Shown: one piece after another, positions 23,957 to 32,454 of the stretch
Position numbering within the stretch: position 1 is the first letter of the stretch
Layout: the number at the start of each line of letters is the position of its first letter
Source: Pedobacter sp. AK013
GTDB lineage: Bacteria; Bacteroidota; Bacteroidia; Sphingobacteriales; Sphingobacteriaceae
Reading direction: 5' to 3'
Assembly (NCBI RefSeq): GCF_014205835.1
Contig: NZ_JACHCQ010000021.1
Location: forward strand, 1 to 58,014
Length of the DNA stretch: 58,014 nt
Notes under the pieces: model-generated
Database searches by the model: none
Seen by the model: the letters and a program-made list of their open reading frames with translations, nothing else
Told to the model about the DNA's origin: nothing
Program-made: the position numbers and the translations under genes

Positions 23957-26362
23957 ATGAAACGAAGCATTAATAAAGTTGCTGTTTTAGGTTCGGGTAT
24001 TATGGGGTCGCGTATTGCATGCCACTTCGCGAATATTGGTGTAGAGGTTTTGCTGTTGGATATTGCCCCAAAAGACTTAAGCCCTGAAGAGCAGGCAAAA
24101 GGATTAACACTGGATAACCCAGCTGTAAAAAACCGGATTGTGAATACAGCTTTGCAAACGGCTGTGAAAACAAATCCATCGCCGGTTTATACCAAAAAAG
24201 TACTAAATAAAATCAAAACTGGAAACTTCGACGATGACATGTCGAAAATTGCTGGTTATGATTGGGTAATTGAAGTCGTGGTCGAAAATCTTGATATCAA
24301 GAAAAAAGTTTTCGAACAGGTAGAGCAATTCCGTAAGCCTGGTACTTTAATCACTTCAAATACTTCTGGTATTCCTATTCATTTAATGGCTGAAGGAAGA
24401 AGTGAAGATTTTAAATCACATTTCTGTGGAACACATTTTTTTAATCCACCGCGTTATTTAAAATTATTGGAAATTATTCCTACGCCATATACACAGCCAG
24501 AAATTGTCGATTTCCTGATGCAGTATGGCGATAAATTTTTAGGAAAAACAACCGTTTTATGTAAAGATACCCCAGCTTTTATCGCAAACAGGGTAGGTGT
24601 TTATTCGATTATGGCACTTTTGCATTTGGTCGAAAAATTAGATTTAACTGTAGAGGAGGTTGATAAATTTACAGGGCCAGCATTGGGTAGACCAAAATCT
24701 GCTACGTTCCGCACATCGGATGTGGTAGGTTTAGACACCATGATTAAAGTGGCTAAAGGGCTTTATGACAACTGTCCGGATGATAAAGCACACGATTTGT
24801 TTAAACTTCCTGCGTACGTGCAAAAAATGGAAGAGAACAAATGGCTTGGCGATAAAACCAAGCAGGGTTTCTATAAAAAAACGAAAACAGCCGATGGTAA
24901 AACCGAAATCTTGGCGTTAGATTTAAAAACCCTGGAATATAAGCCTCAGCAAAAAGTAAAATCGGCTACTTTAGAAATGACCAAGCCGGTGGAGAATCTT
25001 CGTGAGCGTATGAAGATTTTTGCCAAAGGAAAAGATAAGGCAGGCGAATTGTTCCGCCATTCTTCATTTGGTTTATTTGAATATGTATCAGATAGAATCC
25101 CTGAAATTTCTGACGAACTATATCGTATTGATGATGCTATGCGAGCGGGTTTTGGCTGGGAACTTGGCCCCTTCGAACTTTGGGATGCCGTTGGCGTAAA
25201 AGAAGCTATCGAAGGAATGGAGCAGTATGGCAATAAAGCCGCAGCCTGGGTGCAGGAAATGCTCGATGCCGGAAATACTTCGTTCTATCAAGTAGAAAAT
25301 GGCGTTAAAAAATATTACGATATTCCTTCTAAAAGTTATAAAGCTTTACCCGGAACCAATGAGTTTATCATCTTGGATAACCTTCGCGAAAATAAAACCC
25401 TTTGGAAAAATTCAGGTGTTTCGATTATAGATCTGGGCGACGGCATTCTAAATGTAGAGTTCCACACCAAAATGAATACCATTGGCGGTGATGTGATTTC
25501 GGGGATCAATAAAGCAATTGATATGGCAGAAAAAGATTACCGTGGTCTGGTAATCGGCAACGATGGGGCAAATTTTTCTGCCGGTGCTAACGTGGGGATG
25601 ATTTTTATGATGGCGGTAGAGCAGGAGTGGGACGAATTGAACATGGCGATCAGAATGTTCCAGAATACTTCAATGCGCATCCGTTATTCTTCTATTCCGG
25701 TGGTGGTTGCGCCACATAATTTAACCTTAGGCGGTGGCTGCGAGTTCAGTTTACATGCCGATCACGTTCAGCTTTCTGCCGAAACCTATATGGGCTTGGT
25801 TGAATTTGGTGTAGGCGTTATCCCTGGTGGTGGTGGTACCAAAGAGTTTGCTTTGCGTGCATCTGATGAATATAAAGATGATCAGATTGTGCAAAATGCT
25901 TTGAAAGACCGTTTCTTAACCATTGGAATGGCAAAAGTTTCGACTTCGGGTTACGAAGCATATGAGCTGGGTTATCTGCAAAAAGATAAATTCTCGATCT
26001 CGATGAACCGGAACCGCTTGTTAGCCGACGCAAAAGCGAAAGCAATAGAACTGGCTGATGCCGGTTATACAAAACCTGTACAACGGAACGATATCAAAGT
26101 TTTAGGGAAGCAGGGGTTAGGAATTGTTTATGCAGGTGCAAATAGCATGTATGCCGGGCATTACATTTCTGAGCATGATAAAAAAATCTCCGAGAAATTA
26201 GGTTATGTAATGTGCGGCGGCGATTTATCCGCTCCAACAGAAGTAACCGAACAATATTTATTGGATCTGGAAAGAGAAGCATTTTTATCACTCGCAGGTG
26301 AGCGGAAATCGTTAGAGCGGATTCAGAGTATTATTACAAAAGGGAAACCATTGAGGAACTAA
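23957..26362 (+). CDS. fadN: 3-hydroxyacyl-CoA dehydrogenase/enoyl-CoA hydratase (FadN-like)
   Basis: Bifunctional beta-oxidation enzyme: hydration of enoyl-CoA and NAD-dependent oxidation of 3-hydroxyacyl-CoA. The order is dehydrogenase first, hydratase last, as in Bacillus FadN and opposite to E. coli FadB. The NAD-binding loop is GSGIMGS at residues 12-18, the dehydrogenase motif SHFCGTHFFNPPRYLKLLEI is clear, and the hydratase part shows GANFSAGANV (about 538) and LGGGCEFSLHADH (about 591) with VIPGGGGTKE. Length 801 residues. The thiolase and acyl-CoA dehydrogenase genes follow, giving the same gene order as the fadNAE operon of Bacillus. A 63-bp palindromic repeat lies directly behind it. 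Confidence 0.93.
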   Translation: MKRSINKVAVLGSGIMGSRIACHFANIGVEVLLLDIAPKDLSPEEQAKGLTLDNPAVKNRIVNTALQTAVKTNPSPVYTKKVLNKIKTGNFDDDMSKIAGYDWVIEVVVENLDIKKKVFEQVEQFRKPGTLITSNTSGIPIHLMAEGRSEDFKSHFCGTHFFNPPRYLKLLEIIPTPYTQPEIVDFLMQYGDKFLGKTTVLCKDTPAFIANRVGVYSIMALLHLVEKLDLTVEEVDKFTGPALGRPKSATFRTSDVVGLDTMIKVAKGLYDNCPDDKAHDLFKLPAYVQKMEENKWLGDKTKQGFYKKTKTADGKTEILALDLKTLEYKPQQKVKSATLEMTKPVENLRERMKIFAKGKDKAGELFRHSSFGLFEYVSDRIPEISDELYRIDDAMRAGFGWELGPFELWDAVGVKEAIEGMEQYGNKAAAWVQEMLDAGNTSFYQVENGVKKYYDIPSKSYKALPGTNEFIILDNLRENKTLWKNSGVSIIDLGDGILNVEFHTKMNTIGGDVISGINKAIDMAEKDYRGLVIGNDGANFSAGANVGMIFMMAVEQEWDELNMAIRMFQNTSMRIRYSSIPVVVAPHNLTLGGGCEFSLHADHVQLSAETYMGLVEFGVGVIPGGGGTKEFALRASDEYKDDQIVQNALKDRFLTIGMAKVSTSGYEAYELGYLQKDKFSISMNRNRLLADAKAKAIELADAGYTKPVQRNDIKVLGKQGLGIVYAGANSMYAGHYISEHDKKISEKLGYVMCGGDLSAPTEVTEQYLLDLEREAFLSLAGERKSLERIQSIITKGKPLRN

Positions 26363-26378
26363 TAGAATTTCTGCAGGG

Positions 26379-26441
26379 CGTCACCCTGAATTTATTTCAG
26401 GGTCTTTACAGGATAGATGCTGAAACAGGTTCAGCATGACG
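26379..26441. repeat. TGACG-ended palindromic element inside the fad operon, 63 bp
   Basis: CGTCACCCTGAA (26379-26390) and TTCAGCATGACG (26430-26441) are inverted copies with 10 of 12 positions matching. Inside the left half ACCCTGAA and TTCAGGGT form an 8-bp hairpin with a 5-base loop. The element lies between the fadN-like and fadA-like genes and may reduce read-through or stabilise the upstream mRNA. Confidence 0.75.
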
Positions 26442-26495
26442 AACGCGAAAAATTAAAAAGATAATATTGGCCATTGCCATAAAAATACTAAAAAA

Positions 26496-27671
26496 ATGGA
26501 AGCATATATAATAGCAGGATACCGTACAGCAGTGGGTAAAGCACCCCGCGGTGTATTCCGTTTCACAAGGGCCGACGATTTAGCTGCAGAAGTAATCAGG
26601 GCTTTAGTGGCTTCGGTTCCGAATTTAGATAACGAACAAATTGATGATGTAATTGTAGGTAATGCTACACCAGAAGCAGAACAGGGGCTGAATATTGGCC
26701 GTATGATCTCATTGATGGGCTTGGATACCGATAAAGTACCAGGGGTTACCGTAAACCGCTATTGTGCGTCGGGTTTAGATACCATTGCCACTGCAGTTGC
26801 TAAAATTAAAGCAGGCATGGCCGATTGTATTATTGCTGGTGGTGTAGAAGTAATGAGTGGAATGCCTTTTGGCGGATGGAAACTCGTGCCGAATGCAGAA
26901 GTTGCAAAAAACAATCCAGACTGGTATTGGGGCATGGGCTTAACCGCCGAAGCAGTAGCTAAAGAGTATAATGTGAGCCGCGAAGACCAGGATGCTTTTT
27001 CGTTAAAATCTCATGAGAAAGCTATTCACGCAATAAAAAATGGCCATTTAAAAGATGGTGTTCTGCCAATCACGGTAAACGAAAATTATCTTGATGCCAA
27101 CCTGAAAAAGAAAACCCGTTCTTACATAGTTGATACTGATGAAGGTCCGCGGGCAGATACTACCTTAGATAAGTTGGCGAAACTGAAACCCGTATTCGAT
27201 GCGGTTGGAAGTGTAACTGCGGGTAACTCATCACAAACATCTGATGGAGCAGCTTTTGTTTTGGTGGTATCTGAAAAGAAAATGAAAGAATTAAATGCAG
27301 AACCCATTGCCAGGTTGGTAAGTTATGGTATTGCAGGTGTGCCGCCACGCATTATGGGGATTGGTCCGATTGAGGCGATTCCAAAAGCATTGAAACAAGC
27401 TGGTTTGAAAAAAGAAGATATCGATTTAATTGAGCTTAATGAAGCTTTTGCTTCGCAATCGTTAGCCGTAATCAGAACATTGGATTTGAATCCTGAAGTA
27501 ATTAATGTAAACGGTGGTGCAATTGCATTAGGGCATCCACTGGGCTGTACAGGTGCAAAACTGACGGTGCAAATTATGAACGAACTTAAAAGACAAAACA
27601 AAAAATACGGAATGGTAACCATGTGCGTAGGAACCGGGCAAGGCGCTGCGGGGATATTTGAGTTGCTTTAA
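26496..27671 (+). CDS. fadA: Acetyl-CoA C-acyltransferase (thiolase)
   Basis: Last step of beta-oxidation, thiolytic cleavage of 3-ketoacyl-CoA. The protein of 391 residues carries all three catalytic residues: nucleophile Cys90 in VNRYCASGLDT, His347 in GGAIALGHPLGCTGAK and Cys377 in MVTMCVGTGQGAA near the C-terminus. Length and motif spacing are those of degradative thiolases. It starts 133 bases after the fadN-like gene, across the palindromic element, in the same direction. Downstream, a four-helix-bundle gene and its repeats separate it from the acyl-CoA dehydrogenase gene. Confidence 0.95.
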   Translation: MEAYIIAGYRTAVGKAPRGVFRFTRADDLAAEVIRALVASVPNLDNEQIDDVIVGNATPEAEQGLNIGRMISLMGLDTDKVPGVTVNRYCASGLDTIATAVAKIKAGMADCIIAGGVEVMSGMPFGGWKLVPNAEVAKNNPDWYWGMGLTAEAVAKEYNVSREDQDAFSLKSHEKAIHAIKNGHLKDGVLPITVNENYLDANLKKKTRSYIVDTDEGPRADTTLDKLAKLKPVFDAVGSVTAGNSSQTSDGAAFVLVVSEKKMKELNAEPIARLVSYGIAGVPPRIMGIGPIEAIPKALKQAGLKKEDIDLIELNEAFASQSLAVIRTLDLNPEVINVNGGAIALGHPLGCTGAKLTVQIMNELKRQNKKYGMVTMCVGTGQGAAGIFELL

Positions 27672-27680
27672 ATTAGTATC

Positions 27681-28175
27681 AAGATATGAGTATGTAGTAT
27701 CAAGATTTAATAGCAGGTGAATAAACCAGGTTATAAAGTCATCCCGACATATTACTCAATCATTAATACTAATAATATATGCACAATTTTAAAGAATTAA
27801 AGGTTTGGCAAAAATCAATTGATCTGGCAGTTGATGTTTACAAGGCTAGTTCGTTTTTGCCTGTTGATGAGAGATACGGTTTGATTTCTCAAATGAAAAG
27901 ATGCTCTGTTTCAATACCCTCCAATATTGCTGAGGGGGCCGGTAGGGGAACCAGTGCACAGTTTAAATATTTTTTAACCATAAGTCAGGGCTCTGCTTTT
28001 GAACTGGAAACTCAGGTAATTATTTCAAATAGACTGGGATTATTGGATGATCCGCTTACTATTGATCTGATTGAAAAAACTACTGAGGTTCAAAAGATGA
28101 TTTATGCCCTGGAAAGAAAATTAATTTGATGTGGGTATTAGGAAGAAGGATATGAGTATCAAGTATCAAGATTGA
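27681..28175. mobile_element. Putative cassette: four-helix-bundle gene between 29-bp direct repeats
   Basis: The stretches 27681-27709 and 28147-28175 are direct repeats, 25 of 29 positions identical (AAGATATGAGTAT and TATCAAGATT being shared cores). They enclose the four-helix-bundle gene 27779-28129. The left side also holds two copies of TAGTATCAAGAT 21 bases apart (27674, 27695). No transposase is present, so movement in trans or by recombination between repeats is inferred, not seen. Confidence 0.45.
27779..28129 (+). CDS. Four-helix-bundle protein (23S rRNA IVP/Avd-like family)
   Basis: A 116-residue all-helical protein with the family signature SVSIPSNIAEGAGRGT in the second helix and FKELKVWQKSIDLAVDVY at the N-terminus. 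Members occur in 23S rRNA intervening sequences, beside diversity-generating retroelements (Avd) and as stand-alone genes among repeats; they form pentameric barrels and some bind nucleic acid. No reverse transcriptase or variable repeat is present here. It sits between the thiolase and acyl-CoA dehydrogenase genes and between GTATCAAG repeats, so it probably has no part in fatty-acid degradation and is an inserted unit. Confidence 0.88.
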   Translation: MHNFKELKVWQKSIDLAVDVYKASSFLPVDERYGLISQMKRCSVSIPSNIAEGAGRGTSAQFKYFLTISQGSAFELETQVIISNRLGLLDDPLTIDLIEKTTEVQKMIYALERKLI

Positions 28176-28272
28176 ATTGCACAATAAGAAATGTAAAATG
28201 AAAATTTCTGATTTAAACTTTGTCTTGATACTGATGTCTCGATACTCAAATCTTGATACTCGCTACTAGATA
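28154..28272. repeat. Inverted GTATCAAG word repeats before the acyl-CoA dehydrogenase gene
   Basis: The left side (28154-28173) has GAGTATCAAG and TATCAAGATT joined. The right side (28222-28272) has CTTGATACT, TCGATACTC, AATCTTGATACTC (28249-28261) and AGATACT in inverted orientation. The two sides can pair imperfectly around a spacer of about 50 bases. The right side ends nine bases before the ATG at 28281, so the structure could affect its translation. Confidence 0.6.
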
Positions 28273-28280
28273 CTAAAACA

Positions 28281-30074
28281 ATGGAAACAACTGAAAAAAA
28301 GACAATTAAAGGTGGTGAATTCTTAATTAAGGACACCACTTATCAGGAAGTATTTATCCCTGAAGAATTTGATGAAGAACAGCAGATGATTGCACAAACC
28401 TGTCGCGATTTTCTGGCGGCTGAGGTTTATCCCAATTTAGATAAAATTGACAAGCAGGAAGATCCTGAACTAATGCCAACACTCTTAACCAAAGCTGGCG
28501 AACTGGGTATTTTAGGCGTTTCGGTGCCGGAAGAGTATGGCGGTTTTGGTAAAAACTTCAATACTTCCATGCTGGTTGCAGATGTAGTAGGTGCAGGCCA
28601 CTCTTTCGCCGTTGCACTATCCGCTCATACCGGAATTGGGACGTTACCGATTTTATATTATGGTAATGAAGCACAAAAAGCAAAATATATTCCTAAACTC
28701 GGTTCGGGTGAATGGAAGGCTGCTTATTGCTTAACCGAGCCAAACTCCGGTTCGGATGCAAACTCTGGTAAAACGAAGGCCAAGTTAAGTGACGATGGTA
28801 AACACTACATCATTACCGGACAGAAAATGTGGATTACCAATGGTGGTTTTGCCGATGTTTTTATTGTTTTTGCAAAAATTGATGATGATAAAAACTTAAC
28901 TGCATTTATTGTGGAGAAAGATTTCGGCGGCATCACCATGAATCCGGAAGAGCATAAAATGGGTATTAAAGGTTCTTCAACCCGTCAGGTTTTCTTTAAC
29001 GATTGCCCGGTACCTGTTGAGAATATGTTGAGTGATAGGGAAAACGGTTTCAAGATCGCGGTTAACATTTTAAATATTGGCCGTATCAAATTATCAGCGG
29101 CAGCTATTGGGGCTTCAAAAGCAACTTTAAATACGGCGATTAATTATTCGAACGAACGGATTCAATTTGGCCGCCCGATTTCTAAATACGGTGCTATCCG
29201 TTTTAAAATTGCGGAAATTGCCGCCAAGCTTTACGCTGTTGATTCAGCAAACTATCGTGCGGGGCAAAATATTGATGATACTTACGATCAACTGGTTGCA
29301 GGTGGAATGGAATCTGGTAAAGCGAGGTTAAAATCTGTTGAACAATTTGCGGTAGAGTGTGCCATTTTAAAAGTATGGGGTTCTGAAGCTTTAGATTATA
29401 CTGTGGATGAAGGGGTGCAGATTTACGGTGGCATGGGCTTTAGTGCCGATGCGCCAATGGACAGGGCTTACCGCGATGCACGTATCAACCGGATTTTTGA
29501 GGGTACGAACGAAATTAACCGCTTGTTAACGGTTGATATGATGTTGAAACGTGCCATGAAAGGCGAACTGGATTTAATGACCCCAGCTACAGCAGTTGCT
29601 GCCGAATTAATGAGCATTCCTGATTTTGGCGAAGAAGATACTACCTTATTTGCTGCAGAGAAAAAGGTCCTTTCTAATTTGAAAAAAGCAACGCTGATGG
29701 TGGCTGGTGCTGCGGTTCAAAAATTGATGATGACCTTAAGCAAAGAACAGGAAATTTTAATGAACATCGCCGATATGGCCAGTTATGTTTATGTGCTTGA
29801 ATCGGCTTTATTAAGGACAGAAAAGTTAGTACACACCCATGGTGAAGAAGCATCAGCAGGTCAGCTGGATTTATTACGCATTTATTTGGTAGAGGCTGTT
29901 GATGGTATTGCTAAAGCTGGTAAAGAAGCACTTTGGGCTTTCGCCGAAGGAGATGAGCAGCGTATGATGTTGGTTGGTTTACGCCGCTTTACAAAAGTGG
30001 AGCCATTTAATGTTAAGGATGCCCGCCAAAGAGTTGCGCAACAGCTTATTGAAGCTAATAAATACATTTTTTAA
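28281..30074 (+). CDS. fadE: Acyl-CoA dehydrogenase (FadE-like)
   Basis: First oxidative step of beta-oxidation, FAD-dependent. The 597-residue protein contains the acyl-CoA dehydrogenase core (AAYCLTEPNSGSDANSGKTKA; WITNGGFADVFIVFAK; FGRPISKYGAIRFKIAEIAAK; YGGMGFSADAPMDRAYRDARI) with the catalytic Glu in FEGTNEINRLL at about residue 407. A C-terminal helical extension of about 180 residues follows, as in Bacillus FadE. The start ATG at 28281 follows the inverted word repeats closely. Function with the fadN- and fadA-like genes is well supported by order and direction; the electron acceptor (ETF) is not in the window. Confidence 0.94.
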   Translation: METTEKKTIKGGEFLIKDTTYQEVFIPEEFDEEQQMIAQTCRDFLAAEVYPNLDKIDKQEDPELMPTLLTKAGELGILGVSVPEEYGGFGKNFNTSMLVADVVGAGHSFAVALSAHTGIGTLPILYYGNEAQKAKYIPKLGSGEWKAAYCLTEPNSGSDANSGKTKAKLSDDGKHYIITGQKMWITNGGFADVFIVFAKIDDDKNLTAFIVEKDFGGITMNPEEHKMGIKGSSTRQVFFNDCPVPVENMLSDRENGFKIAVNILNIGRIKLSAAAIGASKATLNTAINYSNERIQFGRPISKYGAIRFKIAEIAAKLYAVDSANYRAGQNIDDTYDQLVAGGMESGKARLKSVEQFAVECAILKVWGSEALDYTVDEGVQIYGGMGFSADAPMDRAYRDARINRIFEGTNEINRLLTVDMMLKRAMKGELDLMTPATAVAAELMSIPDFGEEDTTLFAAEKKVLSNLKKATLMVAGAAVQKLMMTLSKEQEILMNIADMASYVYVLESALLRTEKLVHTHGEEASAGQLDLLRIYLVEAVDGIAKAGKEALWAFAEGDEQRMMLVGLRRFTKVEPFNVKDARQRVAQQLIEANKYIF

Positions 30075-30097
30075 GGTAGGTTTAGGGTGTAGAGCTT

Positions 30098-30139
30098 AAG
30101 GTTTAGGGTTTGAGTGCATTAACTCAAGCGCTAAACCTT
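30098..30139 (+). terminator. Terminator of the fad operon
   Basis: Arms 30098-30115 (AAGGTTTAGGGTTTGAGT) and 30122-30139 (ACTCAAGCGCTAAACCTT) pair over 18 bp with one mismatch and one G-U; the loop is GCATTA and T residues follow. The left arm is part of a run of repeated GGTTTAGGG words starting at 30076. Confidence 0.8.
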
Positions 30140-30176
30140 TTTTGGTTTGTAATACATAATTGTTTTTATCTCATTT

Positions 30177-30391
30177 TGTCATGTTGAGCCTGTCGAAATA
30201 CATGATGAAAATTCTCGAATAATCGTCGTTGCTGAGAACTTTTCAGCTGACGAAACGATCTTGCAACGATCGCTATTAGTAGGCGCATTAAGATTGCTTC
30301 GTTCCTCGCAAAGACAACCATTCTTTAGGATATATGTAGATACAAAGCATCTGCAATCAATAGTAAAGATGCCTCGTGCCTCAGCATGACA
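30177..30391. repeat. Composite palindromic repeat island, 215 bp
   Basis: This fills most of the 372-base gap between fadE and the first FKBP gene. The ends are TGTCATGTTGAG (30177-30188) and CTCAGCATGACA (30380-30391), inverted with one difference. Inside are a nested CGTC..GCTGA/TCAGC..GACGA half-palindrome (about 30221-30256) and AAGATTGCTTCGTTCCTCGC (about 30290-30309), the reverse complement of a GCGAGGAACGAAGCAATCTT phrase that I know from intergenic repeats of many bacteria. It looks like several elements inserted into one another. Confidence 0.65.
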
Positions 30392-30446
30392 GATTCAAAA
30401 TACACAACTTTTAGCGCTTTACAGCATTAAAATCTTATTTTCGCAG

Positions 30447-30893
30447 ATGATTAAATTTAGACTCCTTACCATACTCTTTTTATGTGTAGCTGTTGTTTCA
30501 TCTTGTAAAAAAGATGAAGATGCCGAAAAACAAATTACAGATTTTATCAAAAAAAATAATATTAATGCCGTTAGAGACGACTCTGGCTTATATTATCAGA
30601 TCATTAAACCCGGTTCGGGTTCGTTTACTTATCCGAACAATACTAAAATCACCATTAAATATGAGGGAAAATTATTAAATGGTAGTGTATTTGATAATGG
30701 CGGTGGCAAAGAACAAACATTTAATCTTGCTGAGTTGATTGAAGGCTGGAGGATAGGTATTCCTAAAATTCAAAAAGGTGGTGAAATCAGGTTGATCGTT
30801 CCACCAAGCCTGGGTTATGGAAGTAGCGCCGTAGGCCCTATCCCTGGTAACTCTGTATTAGATTTTACCATACAGCTGTCTAACACTCAATAA
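30447..30893 (+). CDS. FKBP-type peptidyl-prolyl isomerase lipoprotein 1
   Basis: A 148-residue lipoprotein, lipobox VSSC with Cys20 followed by KKDED, so anchored to a membrane facing the periplasm. A single FKBP domain covers residues about 45-148: ITIKYEGKLLNGSVFDNGGG, LIEGWRIGIPKIQKGGEIRLIVPPSLGYG and NSVLDFTIQL, retaining the Tyr, Asp (in VFD), Trp-region and Tyr residues of the active pocket. It catalyses prolyl cis-trans isomerisation in exported proteins. It is the first of three tandem relatives. Upstream, TATTTTCG at 30436-30443 ends three bases before the ATG. Confidence 0.9.
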   Translation: MIKFRLLTILFLCVAVVSSCKKDEDAEKQITDFIKKNNINAVRDDSGLYYQIIKPGSGSFTYPNNTKITIKYEGKLLNGSVFDNGGGKEQTFNLAELIEGWRIGIPKIQKGGEIRLIVPPSLGYGSSAVGPIPGNSVLDFTIQLSNTQ

Positions 30894-31005
30894 GCGTGAA
30901 GGCGATAGTTTTAAGATTAAAGGCTAAATCCTCCAGGTCAAACTGCTTCTTTAGTCTTTTTACTTTTATCTTTAGGCTCCTTAAAATTGTTAAAATAGGT
31001 TAAAA

Positions 31006-31037
31006 ATTGTAGCATCCGTATTAAAAGCTTATTTTTG
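31006..31037 (+). promoter_or_regulatory. Promoter of the second FKBP gene, possibly leaderless
   Basis: ATTG (31006-31009), 20 bases, then TATTTTTG (31030-31037) fit the -33 and -7 elements. The -7 box ends only three bases before ATG at 31041, so transcription would begin at or next to the start codon. The paralog at 30447 has the same arrangement with TATTTTCG. Confidence 0.5.
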
Positions 31038-31040
31038 CGG

Positions 31041-31526
31041 ATGATGGTTAAGTTTAAATATTTTATACTTATAATATGCCTTGCAGGATGCTTAGCAGCC
31101 TGTAAAAAAAATGTGCCTGTAGATGATTACGATCCTACGCCACAATTTAAGGCCGATACTGCTGCAATAAGCGCTTTTGTGAAGACAAATAATATCCAGG
31201 CTACGAAAGATGCCAGCGGTATATTTTATCAGATATTAGCACCTGGAACAGGAAGCGTAGTATACGCAGCATCTACAAAAATTACTTCCGATTATGAAGG
31301 TAAGTTATTAAACGGTACTGTTTTCGATAGTACTAATGGTACTCCAATATCATTTACATTGGGAAATGTGATCGTAGGCTGGCAGATCGGAATTCAGAAG
31401 ATACAAAAAGGTGGTAAAATTAGATTAATTATTCCATCTTATTATGCTTATGGAACTCGTGCAGCAGGTTCGGTGCCAGCAAATTCAATACTCGATTTTA
31501 CTATAACACTTACAGACGTACAATAA
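31041..31526 (+). CDS. FKBP-type peptidyl-prolyl isomerase lipoprotein 2
   Basis: Close paralog of the gene at 30447. ATG at 31041 or 31044 is preferred over the upstream TTG at 31035 because the equivalent position is used in the paralog. Lipobox LAAC precedes KKN. The FKBP domain shows ITSDYEGKLLNGTVFDSTNG, VGWQIGIQKIQKGGKIRLII and NSILDFTITL, with the pocket Asp kept. The similarity to the first copy extends upstream of the start codon, which shows that promoter and gene were duplicated together. The stop is four bases before the third FKBP gene, so those two are co-transcribed. Confidence 0.9.
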   Translation: MMVKFKYFILIICLAGCLAACKKNVPVDDYDPTPQFKADTAAISAFVKTNNIQATKDASGIFYQILAPGTGSVVYAASTKITSDYEGKLLNGTVFDSTNGTPISFTLGNVIVGWQIGIQKIQKGGKIRLIIPSYYAYGTRAAGSVPANSILDFTITLTDVQ

Positions 31527-31529
31527 TAA

Positions 31530-32438
31530 ATGAACAATTTTACTAAACTTAGCCTATTCGCAATTTTACTGGCTACTACAATCTTTAGCTCATGTAAAAA
31601 AGAGTACGATACTGCTCAAACTATAGACGATGCGGCTATAAAGGCATATATATCAAAGAATAATTTAACACAAATGGTACCTGATTCTGCTAAAACTGGA
31701 TTTTATTATCAGGTTACAAATCCTACTGATGGTACACTTTTCTTAAATACAGATTCAGTATTATATGATGTTACAGTTAAATCTATGACAAATGGAACAA
31801 CTTATCTCCAGTCTCCGTTAAATGGTAATTTAGGTACCTATGTTGGATATTTAAATAGTTTTTTTCAATCGTCTTTATCAACAACTATTACCTATAATAT
31901 ACCTGCATTAAGAACAGCTGTACTTAAATTAAAACCAGGAGGTACAGCTAGGGTTTTGTTGCCATCATATTTGGGGTTTGGTAGAAATGGCACAGGCCCG
32001 ATTCCTTCAAACGAGAATCTTGATTTTATAATTAAAACTTATCCATACCGTAAGCAATGGTTATTTGATGATTCGAAAATACAAAGTTATTTAACTGCTA
32101 AAAATCTAACAGCAACTAAAGATTTAAGCAGAGTGTACTATATTGTAGGAACCCAAGGGACAGGTTCGGATGTAATCACTAACGAAAGTACACTCATAAT
32201 TAAGTATACAGGAAGATTTTTAGACGGTACCAGTTTTGACTCTTCAACAGATGGAACCTTTTCAACAACATTGAATGGTGTAATAGCCGGATGGGGGGTG
32301 CTTACTAAATTTAAAGAGGGAACAAAAATTAGACTTTTCATTCCTTCTGATCTCGCTTATGGAACCGGTGGACGAGGTTCTGTTCCGCCTAACGCTATAT
32401 TGGATTTCGACATAGAAATTGTAAAGGTTACAAATTAG
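31530..32438 (+). CDS. Double-domain FKBP-like lipoprotein 3
   Basis: A 302-residue lipoprotein (lipobox FSSC, Cys22) with two FKBP-like domains. The first, about 40-170, is degenerate: the strand VLYDVTVKSMTNGTTYLQ lacks the F-D pair of the active pocket and the flap region is altered, though LLPSYLGFGRNGTGPIPSNE is kept. The second, about 185-302, is complete: LIIKYTGRFLDGTSFDSS, GTKIRLFIPSDLAYGTGG and NAILDFDIEI. The first domain may therefore be a binding or chaperone part and the second the enzyme. The ATG comes directly after the stop and an extra TAA of gene 2, implying coupled translation. A terminator follows. Confidence 0.88.
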   Translation: MNNFTKLSLFAILLATTIFSSCKKEYDTAQTIDDAAIKAYISKNNLTQMVPDSAKTGFYYQVTNPTDGTLFLNTDSVLYDVTVKSMTNGTTYLQSPLNGNLGTYVGYLNSFFQSSLSTTITYNIPALRTAVLKLKPGGTARVLLPSYLGFGRNGTGPIPSNENLDFIIKTYPYRKQWLFDDSKIQSYLTAKNLTATKDLSRVYYIVGTQGTGSDVITNESTLIIKYTGRFLDGTSFDSSTDGTFSTTLNGVIAGWGVLTKFKEGTKIRLFIPSDLAYGTGGRGSVPPNAILDFDIEIVKVTN

Positions 32439-32454
32439 ATAAAATGAAAATATC

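Noticed and set aside
27779..28129. Diversity-generating retroelement around the Avd-like gene
   Set aside because: No reverse transcriptase, template repeat or variable repeat is present nearby.
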